A stretch of 52,219 nucleotides of DNA from Anaerolineales bacterium (GTDB lineage Bacteria > Chloroflexota > Anaerolineae > Anaerolineales > UBA11858): NCBI GenBank assembly GCA_016785015.1, contig JADHTJ010000013.1, positions 1-52,219 on the forward strand, written 5' to 3'. The position numbers and the translations under genes are program-made. This document shows positions 1-7,536 of the stretch, in pieces (the stretch's first letter is position 1; the number at the start of each line of letters is the position of its first letter). The notes beneath the pieces are model-generated. The model did not search any database, was not told the origin of the DNA, and saw only the letters and a program-made list of their open reading frames with translations.

Positions 1-126
1 AAATTGCGCAGCTTTGCGCTCAACATTCTGCGGAACAATCAAGTCAATAATGTCAGTGCTGAAATCTTTGATAATTGCATGCAGTTAGATAGAGTGCTCA
101 ACTATGTCGGTGTCCTCGAGAACTGA
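1..126 (+). pseudogene. C-terminal end of a transposase, probably ISAs1 family (cut by window edge)
   Basis: Frame 1 is open from the first base to a TGA at 124-126 and gives 41 residues. The start reads LRSFALNILR and the end RVLNYVGVLEN. This pattern (LR-x-x-ALN-x-LR, then a short hydrophobic tail) resembles the C-terminus of ISAs1-family DDE transposases; the family call is from memory of that pattern. A hairpin with a T-run follows within 20 bases, as expected at the end of a gene. The rest of the element lies outside the window, so whether it is intact is unknown. Confidence 0.5.
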
Positions 127-142
127 ACAACCCTGAGTGACT

Positions 143-167
143 GCTGCATCTTTTGTGCAGCGTTTTT
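143..167 (+). terminator. Rho-independent terminator after the transposase fragment
   Basis: A six-base stem (GCTGCA at 143-148 with TGCAGC at 156-161) closes a 7-base loop and is followed by a run of five T residues. It lies 16 bases after the transposase stop codon. Confidence 0.6.
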
Positions 168-292
168 CATTTAAAAGTGCTTATTTTCTCTCAAGAACAA
201 ACTAGAACGTTTGTACTTCTCCCCGTGCAAGGAGTCAATATCGTTTGCCAGAATACTTTTTAGCAAGCTAAGTTCAATGCTTTTTATAAAGC

Positions 293-820
293 TTAGGGTA
301 ACGATTTCACAAAATCAAACAAATCTCCCAGATCATCATCGCTCATATGCCAGCGAGGCATTTCACTGCTAAGAGAATCTCCATCAGGATGTTTTCCTTC
401 CACTACTGCTTGATAGAAATCTTCGAAATCGTACTCTCCATGAGCATCCGTATGTTGATCTTCACTATGCTCGTCTACCTCTCTGCTCAATCCTTCATAG
501 CGAATATCAGGTGCATCCATAACATCCATGTGCATCGTGTGTGTGCCCCCTCGCCCATCTGGGCCATGACAAGATGCGCAGGTCACGTTGCTCCCACCCA
601 TCATACCTCCAAAAGAGGAACCGCCCGAATAGCGGATGTGTTCGCCACCTTCGTTGGTGGCGGTGAAATAAATTTGCTCTCCGTTGGAATCATAATTCCG
701 ACTCCCCCACCAATCATTCTCTGATCCCATCATCGGTCCAGCTGAAAAATTTCGCCAGGGGATAATTCCACATGAGGCTACCAAAAATACTCCAGCTATA
801 ATGAACAGTATCTTTCTCAT
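293..820 (-). CDS. Cytochrome c lipoprotein, class I
   Basis: This 175-residue protein starts with a lipoprotein signal peptide (VASC, Cys17), so it should be anchored outside the membrane. One CASCH haem c motif sits at residues 81-85, and the likely axial Met is in SSEMPRW near residue 153. Between them is a His/Asp/Glu-rich stretch. It is the last gene of the eight-gene minus-strand operon; its ATG overlaps the stop of the upstream DUF1573 gene by four bases (ATGA), implying translational coupling. Its likely role is a mobile or anchored electron carrier for the CuA/polyferredoxin proteins encoded upstream; the partner is inferred from position only. Confidence 0.9.
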   Translation of the reverse strand: MRKILFIIAGVFLVASCGIIPWRNFSAGPMMGSENDWWGSRNYDSNGEQIYFTATNEGGEHIRYSGGSSFGGMMGGSNVTCASCHGPDGRGGTHTMHMDVMDAPDIRYEGLSREVDEHSEDQHTDAHGEYDFEDFYQAVVEGKHPDGDSLSSEMPRWHMSDDDLGDLFDFVKSLP

Positions 821-1221
821 GGTGTTTCCGGGAGCGAGATATTAGCCACAAAATCCACCGTGGCTTCGTAATGATTTGGATCATTGGTTACTAATATCAC
901 TCGACGGATTACTTCTCCTTCCAAATATGGGCCGTGGGCTCCGGAATCGAAGGTAACCTGAAGTTTGCCTTCTTTGCCTGCTGGAATAACTCTCAGATCA
1001 AGAGTTGCTGTTGTACAGCCGCAGGTGGTAAGCACCTGACTGATGACCAGCTCTTCACCGCCGATATTACTCACTCTGACTTCCTGGGTAACGATCTCAC
1101 CATTGATCACAACTCCGAAATCGAACTTGGTAAATTCCAGATCTATTTGCGGTGGTATTGATTTACAAGCAGTCAGCAGGACTACAAACACGAACAATGC
1201 AATAGGAATTTGTTTTTTCAT
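817..1221 (-). CDS. DUF1573 lipoprotein
   Basis: This 134-residue protein has a lipobox LLTAC (Cys19) and one DUF1573 immunoglobulin-like domain. The hallmark CGC is present at Cys67 and Cys69 within TTCGCTTA, followed by the usual IPAGKEGKL strand and VTNDP near the end. The family is exported, and the CxC is thought to bind metal or undergo thiol chemistry; its exact function is not settled. It is one of three DUF1573 proteins in the window and sits between a methyltransferase and a cytochrome c in the copper/redox operon. The downstream overlap is four bases. Confidence 0.9.
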   Translation of the reverse strand: MKKQIPIALFVFVVLLTACKSIPPQIDLEFTKFDFGVVINGEIVTQEVRVSNIGGEELVISQVLTTCGCTTATLDLRVIPAGKEGKLQVTFDSGAHGPYLEGEVIRRVILVTNDPNHYEATVDFVANISLPETP

Positions 1222-1244
1222 CCAACAACCTTTCAGATGAATAA

Positions 1245-1886
1245 TTAGGAATGAGCAATAATTAGCTTGAAAATATCATTCGATGCCAGGTTTTCTTCTC
1301 GCTCGACCACCAATCCAGATCTACGAACATTTTCCACCGTGCGGCGGTTGATGTTAGCGCCCATCATGCGCACGATGAACGGATTGAGAATTTCCATGAG
1401 GAAACCCAATAGCGGATTTTTAGATCGCACATGATCCATCAGGACGATTTGCCCTCCAGGTTTGACAACGCGTTGCAGTTCCATCAATCCCAGCGCAGGA
1501 TCGGGGATAGAACAGAACACAAAAGTAGCCACAGCTGCATCGAAGGAATTATCCTGAAATTCAAGGGATTGCGCGTCCCCGATGCGGAGCTCCACGTCCG
1601 TGTCCAGGTTCAGGCTGGCTGCCTTTTGCCGGGCTTGATCCAGCATCCCAGGCGTGAGATCAATGCCTGTGACACTGACCCCTTGGGGGTAGTAGTGCAT
1701 ATTTTTACCGGTACCCACTCCAACTTCCAGGACGCGAGGACCTTCTACGAACGACCACAGGTGTTTCCTCCAAGCCATGTATTTCTGTTCTGGAAGAATT
1801 TCCATCAAATCATATAACTTTGATATGCGCTGGTAGCGTGCCCGCGTTCGCGCTGTAGCATGTTGATCTACTTTTACCTTACTCAT
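1245..1886 (-). CDS. Class I SAM-dependent methyltransferase, UbiE/COQ5-like
   Basis: The glycine-rich SAM loop VLEVGVGTGKN, the acidic GIDLTPGML and the motif LQRVVKPGGQIVLMDHV mark a class I methyltransferase of the UbiE/Methyltransf_11 type. I place the start at 1886 (213 residues, MSKVKVDQ) because this ATG overlaps the TGA of the upstream DUF1573 gene as ATGA, the pattern used throughout the operon; a start at 1916 would add 10 residues inside the previous gene. No membrane segment or signal is seen, so it is cytoplasmic, unlike its operon neighbours. The substrate is unknown. Confidence 0.9.
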   Translation of the reverse strand: MSKVKVDQHATARTRARYQRISKLYDLMEILPEQKYMAWRKHLWSFVEGPRVLEVGVGTGKNMHYYPQGVSVTGIDLTPGMLDQARQKAASLNLDTDVELRIGDAQSLEFQDNSFDAAVATFVFCSIPDPALGLMELQRVVKPGGQIVLMDHVRSKNPLLGFLMEILNPFIVRMMGANINRRTVENVRRSGLVVEREENLASNDIFKLIIAHS

Positions 1887-2485
1887 GGTGTATCCCTTAC
1901 TGTCGCTTGTGCCCAAAGCTCCACTTGCGGATTCTTTGGGTCATTATTCTCGATGATAATGCCGCGCCGTACGGTCTGGCCGCGGGCATCATGAAAGCCA
2001 GCATCATAGATCATGGTCATAACGGCAACTTTGCCGGGAGCAATGATCGTTGCTGTGAAATAGGCTGTGGTGCAACCGCAAGTAGTGTAGGCGCGGCTGA
2101 TAATCAGAGATGCCTCACCCTGGTTGGAAATCACGAAGTCATGTGAAACCACTTCATTTGAACCAACAACCCCAAAGTTGTAAAAATCCTCAAGAAGGAC
2201 GATTTTAGGTTGCGGCCCATCTTGTGGTAAGAATTGGACAGATTCCAAGGCTGTCTCACTCATTTCATGAACGGCCTTAATCGGGTGATCGTGTACTACA
2301 TCATCAGCATCGTAATCGAAGCTGGCTTGGGCAGAGCCAGCGTTAATGATGAAATAAATTGCCAATCCAATCAGTATGACCCCAAATGAAGTAATCATGA
2401 TCGTGGGGATTAGCCGCTGCCGCTGGTGGTGCAGACGGGATCGCTCCTGAATGGTTTTTTTGGAAGAAGAATTACTATTGACCAC
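1883..2485 (-). CDS. Membrane-anchored DUF1573 protein
   Basis: This 200-residue protein has one N-terminal membrane segment (about residues 27-48) and then a DUF1573 domain with the full TTCGCTTA motif (Cys136, Cys138). The stretch between them contains several His and Asp residues (VVHDHPIK). The domain should lie on the outer face of the membrane. It is preceded by the CuA-cytochrome c gene with a 9-base gap and overlaps the methyltransferase start by four bases. It shares the domain with the lipoprotein at 817-1221 and with the Sec-containing version at 6849-7352. Confidence 0.88.
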   Translation of the reverse strand: MVNSNSSSKKTIQERSRLHHQRQRLIPTIMITSFGVILIGLAIYFIINAGSAQASFDYDADDVVHDHPIKAVHEMSETALESVQFLPQDGPQPKIVLLEDFYNFGVVGSNEVVSHDFVISNQGEASLIISRAYTTCGCTTAYFTATIIAPGKVAVMTMIYDAGFHDARGQTVRRGIIIENNDPKNPQVELWAQATVRDTP

Positions 2486-2494
2486 TTCTATTAT

Positions 2495-3499
2495 CTACTC
2501 CTGAGATTTTTGAAATTGAAATGTCCATAAATAATCGACAAGATTCCAGGTCTGTTCTTCTGTATAGATCAAGCCCCAGGAGGGCATACCAGTCCCCATA
2601 CCCCCGCGGATAATCTTGCCTTGCAATAACGCTGGGCTGGCAGTGAGCATTTGACCAGCATCTTGGAAGCTGGTTGGTGCTTCAATGGTATGACCATCAA
2701 ACCCGGCTTCGTGAGGGGTGCCATCCCCGGAGATTTCTTCAGCCCCAAATATTCCTTCCCCATCGCCATCAACGCCGTGACAGGCAGCACAATCACGTTG
2801 GTACAAGGCTTCTCCCTCAGCCAATTTTGTAGAGTTAGTGTTCTGCGCCCAAACCCAGGCAACCACATCCCAGATTTGTGATTCGCTCAACTCAGAAGTG
2901 CTGGGTACCTTGCGCAATTCATCCCAGACCTGATGAGGGCTGTGAGAACGATAATATGCTTGGGTCAGGAATTCGGACGGAGTGGTCAACCCAAGAACTG
3001 AACCGCGCAAAGCAGATGGCTGCTCATCCAAAACTAAATCGTGATTTTCATGGGGATCATCAATGTCGATCCCTAATTGTAAGTACAAAGGTGGGTCTGG
3101 AAGATCTTTGCTGAAGGGCTCATCCCCTGTCACCGTGATCGTACCGCGCATACGCCAATGGTCGGCTCCGCACCAGCGGGTGCAGTAGAATGTATAAGGT
3201 CCTGGTTCATCGAAGGTCAGGGTGATCTCGGTGGGTACCCCGGGCAACACATCCACTGGCTCGAAATCAGACTGCCCGAGGGCGAAGCTATGAACGACAT
3301 CATCTGAGACCAATGATAAAACCAGCGGCTCCCCCACTTGGGCTTCAATACTATCGGTCAACCAGCCGCCTTTTTCTGGCATAGCCGCGTGGACTTCAAC
3401 AATCCCGGAATTGTCCCCTATCCGAAAAACCAAAGCAGATAATCCCATGCCAGAAACAAGAACCAATACCACCAGGCGTGCCAATATTTCCTTTTTCAT
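2495..3499 (-). CDS. Fusion of a CuA-type cupredoxin domain and cytochrome c
   Basis: I take the start at MKKEILARL (3499, 334 residues) because it overlaps the stop of the polyferredoxin gene as ATGA. An N-terminal signal anchor (about residues 7-25) precedes a cupredoxin domain with the complete CuA ligand set: His70, Cys106 and Cys110 (CTRWC), His114 and Met117. A cytochrome c domain follows, with CAACH at 237-241 and likely axial Met305 (GTGMPSW). The order CuA then haem c is that of caa3-type oxidase subunit II, but the usual two-helix subunit II membrane anchor is absent and no subunit I gene is in the window. Trp109 stands where cytochrome oxidases have the Mg-binding Glu. It probably passes electrons between the polyferredoxin and the cytochromes. 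Confidence 0.88.
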   Translation of the reverse strand: MKKEILARLVVLVLVSGMGLSALVFRIGDNSGIVEVHAAMPEKGGWLTDSIEAQVGEPLVLSLVSDDVVHSFALGQSDFEPVDVLPGVPTEITLTFDEPGPYTFYCTRWCGADHWRMRGTITVTGDEPFSKDLPDPPLYLQLGIDIDDPHENHDLVLDEQPSALRGSVLGLTTPSEFLTQAYYRSHSPHQVWDELRKVPSTSELSESQIWDVVAWVWAQNTNSTKLAEGEALYQRDCAACHGVDGDGEGIFGAEEISGDGTPHEAGFDGHTIEAPTSFQDAGQMLTASPALLQGKIIRGGMGTGMPSWGLIYTEEQTWNLVDYLWTFQFQKSQE

Positions 3500-4866
3500 G
3501 CCACAAATAACCAAATAAGGAGCAGCGTAACTGCAAAAATGAACGCCATTACTGGCCAAGTCTGTCGGGAAGCATTTCTGTCGATTGCAATCTTTTGTGT
3601 GGTGTTTCCGGACCAGATCAAACCACCAATAAGGACAAGCACCTGCAACGCAGGCACCTGGCTGCTAAAAATTGGAGTCCAGGCGACCCCTGCAGTTTGA
3701 AACAGATTCCAGCCCCATCCAAAGGGATCGGAGAGCACCGGCCACAGGTAGGAGATATTGGCAAATACAAACGAGAAACTAAAGGCCACCCAGGCGGCCA
3801 ATCCCAGCGGAAGCAGCGCAGAAGCATAGGCTTCAAAGTTTTGACGAGGGCTTTGTGAAGTTGGGTTGAGCCGGTTGGCAATCTGAGTTATCAGATAAAA
3901 AGAAACAGGCAGCAGAACCCAGGTGAAAGCCAGTAGAGCCACAGCATATCCGAACCATGGCAGCGTACCTACCTGGTAAGCTGCATTTTTGAGTGACCCC
4001 CATGGCCCAAGCATTACGGCTGAATAAACCAAAGCGCTGCCCAGCATGATGAATGCTTTGTAGGCTTCATCGAGTTTGATTTTGTTTTGGGGTTGGATAT
4101 CAGCACCAAAGGCTCGCAGGTTGAGGGCGATATTGTCGTAATCACAGGTGCGCAGACATTCCATGCAAAGACCGCAGTTGGTATTGACTGATTTCCCTGA
4201 AATCATCCCACCGGGATAGATATTCCATGGACAGCCGAATCCGTTTTCACTGCCTTGATAGCAAGATTTCTCCGTATGGGCTTTGCAGACCTGGGTGTCG
4301 ATGACGCGCAGCTCAACAGGTGCAAGCTGTGAGTACAAACCGATGAAGCCGCCCACCGGGCATAAATGACGACAAAAAGCACGCCGCTCGTAAACCAAAC
4401 TTAACCCCGCCGCAATCAAAATCATGCCCAATAACACCCAGGCAGTTACAGATGGCCGTGTCAGGATAACGGCGGAAAATAGCGCCAGCAAGGTAAAGGC
4501 CACGTTTTGCAGCCAGATATTGCGGAAGATCTTGGGAAAACGGCGAAATTTTTTTCTCTTATTCTTATCTTGAATTGGTCCCAGCACGGCACCATTTTGC
4601 AGCCATTCCCCCGGCATGGGGATTGGGCAAACCGCACACCAACTACGCCCAAGGAACGGGACGATCACCAGCATAAGGGCCGCCCACCAGGCAATCCATA
4701 CAGCGACAATGGCAAAATTGTGGTTGCCTACAGGGGTGCCAATAATTCCAGCCAAAATAGCAAATACAAAACCACCCAAAGCAACTGCGCGAGCGATCAA
4801 CAGCGGCCAGCGGTTGGTTGTAAGAGTCTTTATCCAGGTATGTTGAAGCAGGTTATATTTCAACAT
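3496..4866 (-). CDS. Polyferredoxin-type membrane protein, NapH/NosR C-terminal-like
   Basis: This 456-residue protein has about nine predicted membrane segments. Cysteine clusters are found at 77-80 (WCAVCP), 165-169 (CRHLCP), 194-212 (CKAH...CYQG...GCPW) and 231-241 (CGLCMECLRTC). The CxxCP-type turns between helices are those of NapH, NosR and related quinol-linked 4Fe-4S membrane proteins. The last cluster could ligate a ferredoxin-like 4Fe-4S centre. It overlaps its upstream neighbour by 14 bases and its downstream one by 4. NosR and NapH normally supply electrons to a periplasmic enzyme (NosZ, NapA); neither is encoded here, so its electron acceptor is likely one of the CuA proteins beside it. 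Confidence 0.88.
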   Translation of the reverse strand: MLKYNLLQHTWIKTLTTNRWPLLIARAVALGGFVFAILAGIIGTPVGNHNFAIVAVWIAWWAALMLVIVPFLGRSWCAVCPIPMPGEWLQNGAVLGPIQDKNKRKKFRRFPKIFRNIWLQNVAFTLLALFSAVILTRPSVTAWVLLGMILIAAGLSLVYERRAFCRHLCPVGGFIGLYSQLAPVELRVIDTQVCKAHTEKSCYQGSENGFGCPWNIYPGGMISGKSVNTNCGLCMECLRTCDYDNIALNLRAFGADIQPQNKIKLDEAYKAFIMLGSALVYSAVMLGPWGSLKNAAYQVGTLPWFGYAVALLAFTWVLLPVSFYLITQIANRLNPTSQSPRQNFEAYASALLPLGLAAWVAFSFSFVFANISYLWPVLSDPFGWGWNLFQTAGVAWTPIFSSQVPALQVLVLIGGLIWSGNTTQKIAIDRNASRQTWPVMAFIFAVTLLLIWLFVA

Positions 4867-5401
4867 CAGGGGTATCTTGATTTCGTTTCCTAAAAGTGGC
4901 TGGCATCCACACCAGCAAAGTAAATACGGATAGCGTTGCTAAACCGAAACCTCGCCAAAGCAAGGTGTTCGAACCGACATGCAGCTTGCCAATCATGAAA
5001 GGATGTAAGTCTCCGCAAGTCACCGAGCAGCGCAACCGGAAAGTACCAGATTTATCGGCTGTAAAGGTCAAGGTTTGCGTTTGCCCTGGGTCGGCAGAAA
5101 TTTGCATATCGTAACCATCAATATAGAGTCCATGTACCACGTCGGCAGAGGTCAACTCAATTGTGACAAGGTCTCCAGGATTGACAGATATCTCTGCGGG
5201 AGAAAATTCGAAACTACTGGCCATCACCCCGATGGTCCGCTCGGTGGGTTCGACAAAAGGTTCAGGAAACGGCGCAAATGCCATCACCAGCGCAGCTAGC
5301 AAGATTCCACTCACGCTTTGCGCGCCTGCGGCGAGGATACGAAGATCGCGAAAATAAAGGGAGCGTGAGGGCATGAGAAGTAGGGGTTGACTATCAGGCA
5401 A
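4853..5401 (-). CDS. Membrane-anchored CuA-type cupredoxin (oxidase subunit II-like)
   Basis: Numbering from a TTG start at 5401 (182 residues), helices lie at about 24-46 and 148-168 and flank a cupredoxin domain. The CuA ligands are all present: His90 (DVVHGLY), Cys125 and Cys129 (CSVTC), His133 and Met136 (LHPFM). An ATG at residue 10 (5374) is an alternative start; neither start has a good ribosome site. It follows the PCYCGC lipoprotein gene by 8 bases. The second helix lies after the CuA domain, unlike a classical subunit II with two N-terminal helices. No cox1 or nosZ gene accompanies it. Confidence 0.85.
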   Translation of the reverse strand: MPDSQPLLLMPSRSLYFRDLRILAAGAQSVSGILLAALVMAFAPFPEPFVEPTERTIGVMASSFEFSPAEISVNPGDLVTIELTSADVVHGLYIDGYDMQISADPGQTQTLTFTADKSGTFRLRCSVTCGDLHPFMIGKLHVGSNTLLWRGFGLATLSVFTLLVWMPATFRKRNQDTPDVEI

Positions 5402-5409
5402 TCTGACGA

Positions 5410-5841
5410 TTAAGGCATATTCGAAGGGCCGAAGGCGCTGTAGGTCTGGTCGACATAAGATCGAATCTCTGTCATCAATTTGCCTTCATCCAACATACGC
5501 ATCGCATCTTGTGTGATGTCCACACAAATCGAGCAGCCCAAGGCATGGTTGTCGAAGTTGAGGGAGCCATCGCTATTTTCATTTGCGACATAACAGGAAT
5601 AATTCGAGGTATGGCCCATACCCCCGCAGCCACAATAGCACGGCAATTCAGTGAGCACATCAGGGTTGGCCACTGCGAAGCGGTAAGCTTCATGGACTAC
5701 TTTGGGAGATGTTTGAACCTCGTGGGGCATATCATCCATCGGGGCTAATCCAAAAGCTTGATTCTTCGAACCACTACATCCCGACACGAGCATGGTTGAG
5801 ATCATCAATAATGCCAGGATCAAGAAAGTTTTCTTTATCAT
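5410..5841 (-). CDS. PCYCGC-motif lipoprotein
   Basis: This 143-residue lipoprotein (VSGC, Cys22) carries the hallmark ELPCYCGCGG followed by a second CYV and ALGCSICVDI, giving seven cysteines after the lipid anchor. That is the PCYCGC family (Pfam PF13798, number from memory), whose function is not known to me; cysteine spacing suggests metal or thiol chemistry. It is the first gene of the eight-gene operon, with AGGAG ahead of the ATG. The shared regulon promoter at 5875-5943 puts transcription start about 27 bases upstream of the start codon. Confidence 0.9.
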   Translation of the reverse strand: MIKKTFLILALLMISTMLVSGCSGSKNQAFGLAPMDDMPHEVQTSPKVVHEAYRFAVANPDVLTELPCYCGCGGMGHTSNYSCYVANENSDGSLNFDNHALGCSICVDITQDAMRMLDEGKLMTEIRSYVDQTYSAFGPSNMP

Positions 5842-5874
5842 AATGAATATATCTCCTATTTATTCGCTGCTCAG

Positions 5875-5943
5875 ATCCTAAATTAGATGGCCCGTAATGT
5901 CATGCGCAAGATAGCTCGAACATGCGTAGGCAATATTGCCTAT
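5875..5943 (-). promoter_or_regulatory. Regulon promoter A (for the CuA/polyferredoxin operon)
   Basis: Read on the minus strand: palindrome ATAGGCAATATTGCCTAC (5926-5943), a 16-base spacer, TTGCGC (5904-5909), a 23-base spacer and a -10 box TAGGAT (5875-5880). The same order and distances recur at six other starts in the window. The palindrome centre falls near -66 and the TTGCGC half near -39. No ordinary -35 TTGACA is visible, so the promoter looks activator-dependent. Confidence 0.78.
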
Positions 5944-6000
5944 GTCATTTGTCACATCAAAAACCATCATTATTGTCAATGAATCACTTTGCGTGCATAC

Positions 6001-6028
6001 AAAAAACAGCACCAGAACAGGTGCTGTT
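6001..6028 (-). terminator. Rho-independent terminator of the cupredoxin gene
   Basis: On the minus strand AACAGCACC pairs perfectly with GGTGCTGTT (9 bp, 6-base loop) and is followed by a T-run. It lies 27 bases after the cupredoxin stop codon and separates that gene from promoter A. Confidence 0.85.
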
Positions 6029-6055
6029 TCTCAATTGCTTTCTGTTCGAAAACGA

Positions 6056-6655
6056 TCATTTATTGACGACGAGCTTTCCAACCATACCTGCGTCATAATG
6101 AACGCCATCTAGCTCAAAGCAACCGATCTCCCATTCACCGACCATTTCCTCGGTAACGGTGAAAGAAATTGTGGCAGTATCATTCCCGGCAGGCAGAAAG
6201 ACCATAAAACCATCGTGCGCCATATGGTCATCTTCACCCTCTTCATGATCATCTTCCATTGCCATCTCATCATCTTCCCCTTCTTTGTGCTCACCCTCGT
6301 CGTCGTGCATGTCTTCGCCCTCTTCATGCTCGTCTTCCATCTCCATCTCAGAAGAGGTTTCCATCATCACCATAGGTTCAACCCCAGCACTTTCAAACAT
6401 ATCTGTGGAATAACCATTGGGTCTGTTTTCCATCATATTGACTTCACGGCCAAACATGATTTCATGTTCCAATGCACCAACATTGACGATGGTGAAAGTT
6501 ACTTCTTGACCAACTTGAAGCTCGATCTCGGTGGGTGAAAAAGCATATTCGCTCAATTCGATGGTTAGATTGACTGGCTCAGGTGCAGCGGCACTACAAG
6601 CAGCCAATATCAGCGCTACGACACTAATAATCAGAAAAAGGTAAAACCGTTTCAT
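6056..6655 (-). CDS. Cupredoxin lipoprotein with a long His/Met/acidic insert
   Basis: GGAGG lies 6 bases ahead of the ATG at 6655, so I use that start (199 residues) and not the upstream in-frame TTG. A lipobox LAAC is followed by a plastocyanin/azurin-like domain. Type 1 copper ligands are visible as His in ALEHEIMF and as Cys, His and Met in GCFELDGVHYDAGM. Between the two halves of the domain lies an insert of about 70 residues dominated by Glu, Asp, His and Met (runs such as MEDEHEEGEDMHDDE), which could bind additional copper. It has its own regulon promoter (B) and terminator. It likely stores or carries copper or electrons outside the membrane. Confidence 0.88.
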   Translation of the reverse strand: MKRFYLFLIISVVALILAACSAAAPEPVNLTIELSEYAFSPTEIELQVGQEVTFTIVNVGALEHEIMFGREVNMMENRPNGYSTDMFESAGVEPMVMMETSSEMEMEDEHEEGEDMHDDEGEHKEGEDDEMAMEDDHEEGEDDHMAHDGFMVFLPAGNDTATISFTVTEEMVGEWEIGCFELDGVHYDAGMVGKLVVNK

Positions 6656-6691
6656 TTTGGCCTCCAAGGCTAAATTAATTGGATTAGTTTT

Positions 6692-6759
6692 ATCTTAATT
6701 AAACAACAAGATTTACACTAGGGCAGTTTGGCGCGCGCGACATAGGCAATAATGCCTAT
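6692..6759 (-). promoter_or_regulatory. Regulon promoter B (for the cupredoxin lipoprotein)
   Basis: On the minus strand: palindrome ATAGGCATTATTGCCTAT (6742-6759), 16 bases, a weak half-motif TGCCCT (6720-6725), 22 bases, and -10 TAAGAT (6692-6697). The half-motif departs from TnGCGC and the last spacer is one base shorter than in the other members. The predicted start is about 30 bases before the ATG. Confidence 0.65.
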
Positions 6760-6848
6760 GTCAAGTGTTCTACTATCTGAGCCGCGTTCACGCAGGTCGG
6801 GGATATTCCGCGATCGGTTTCGAGTTTTTCAGTTATTGGCCCTAGATC

Positions 6849-7352
6849 TTATGGTACCCAGTTGGACAACACAGCAACTGTTTTATCGGAGTTATTTGGG
6901 TCGTTGCTTTTGATATGAACACGGAAATCGTGAGGACCATCCATCCCAGCGTGCATCATAAAGACACTGGATTCAACCGTTGTGCTCTGTCCGGGCTTCA
7001 AAACCATCGAACCGATGGTCAATGAAGGCGGTCAACAGCCCTCCTTGACTTCGACATACGGCGATTCGCTAATCTCTAATATCTGGTCCCCCACATTAGT
7101 CAAAACCAGGTCGAACGTTAGGTTGGTGTTCAGTTTCACATCCCCAAAATCGATAAGTTCTTGATCTACCATTAAACTAGGCTGGCCACTCACTTCAACT
7201 AATGAAGGATCAGCCCGGTTGCCCCAGACGTTTTTGGCAATCATGAATCCTGCTGTAATCAAAAGCAGGCCACCAACGATCACAATAACGAGAGTATTGC
7301 GTTGACGTTCTTCTTTGCGGCGTTCTTGCATTCTGGCTTTGGTTTTATTCAT
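6849..7352 (-). CDS. Selenocysteine-containing DUF1573 protein (in-frame TGA)
   Basis: Reading through a TGA at 7032-7034 gives 167 residues. The N-terminus is basic, then one membrane helix (about 20-40), then a DUF1573 domain (VDQELIDFGDVKLN, VLTNVGDQILEI). At the place where its paralogs have the CGC motif this one reads EGC-U-PP (Cys106, Sec107). The post-TGA part continues the domain without a break: LKPGQSTTVE, HAGMDGPHDF, IKSNDP, the same order as in the two paralogs nearby. A perfect 7-bp stem with loop GTT begins 12 bases after the TGA and can serve as bacterial SECIS. GGAGAT precedes the ATG. It shares the divergent promoter at 7400-7518. A plain stop or pseudogene is the alternative, less likely given the preserved downstream domain. 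Confidence 0.85.
7003..7019 (-). promoter_or_regulatory. Bacterial SECIS-like hairpin in the Sec-DUF1573 gene
   Basis: On the minus strand ACCATCG and CGATGGT form a perfect 7-bp stem around the three-base loop GTT. The loop starts 20 bases after the TGA, inside the 16-37 base window known for bacterial SECIS elements, and its first base is G, as in known elements. Confidence 0.75.
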
Positions 7353-7399
7353 AGATCATCTCCGTATGTGGAAAAGAAGTGTGATTTAATGCTCATAAC

Positions 7400-7518
7400 A
7401 GTATAGTCAGCAAGAACGGGGACTCGTAGCGCAATATGGCTTATTTTCCATAGGCAATTATGCCTACACGCGTATAAGGGATATGGCGCTTTGAAGAAAT
7501 CTTGGATTTACCTATACT
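7400..7518. promoter_or_regulatory. Divergent regulon promoters C and C' sharing one palindrome
   Basis: The palindrome ATAGGCAATTATGCCTAC (7450-7467) serves both strands. Plus strand: 16 bases, TGGCGC (7484-7489), 23 bases, -10 TATACT (7513-7518), then the gene at 7537. Minus strand: 15 bases, TTGCGC (7429-7434 as complement), 23 bases, -10 TATACT (7400-7405 as complement), then the Sec-DUF1573 gene at 7352. That the half-motif and a perfect -10 recur on both sides at near-identical distances is strong support for the model. Confidence 0.8.
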
Positions 7519-7536
7519 CGAATCGTTGGAGAAAAA

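Noticed and set aside
6215..6538. Plus-strand frame opposite the cupredoxin
   Set aside because: It is the complement of the acidic, His-rich insert, which produces a spurious Phe/Leu-rich frame.
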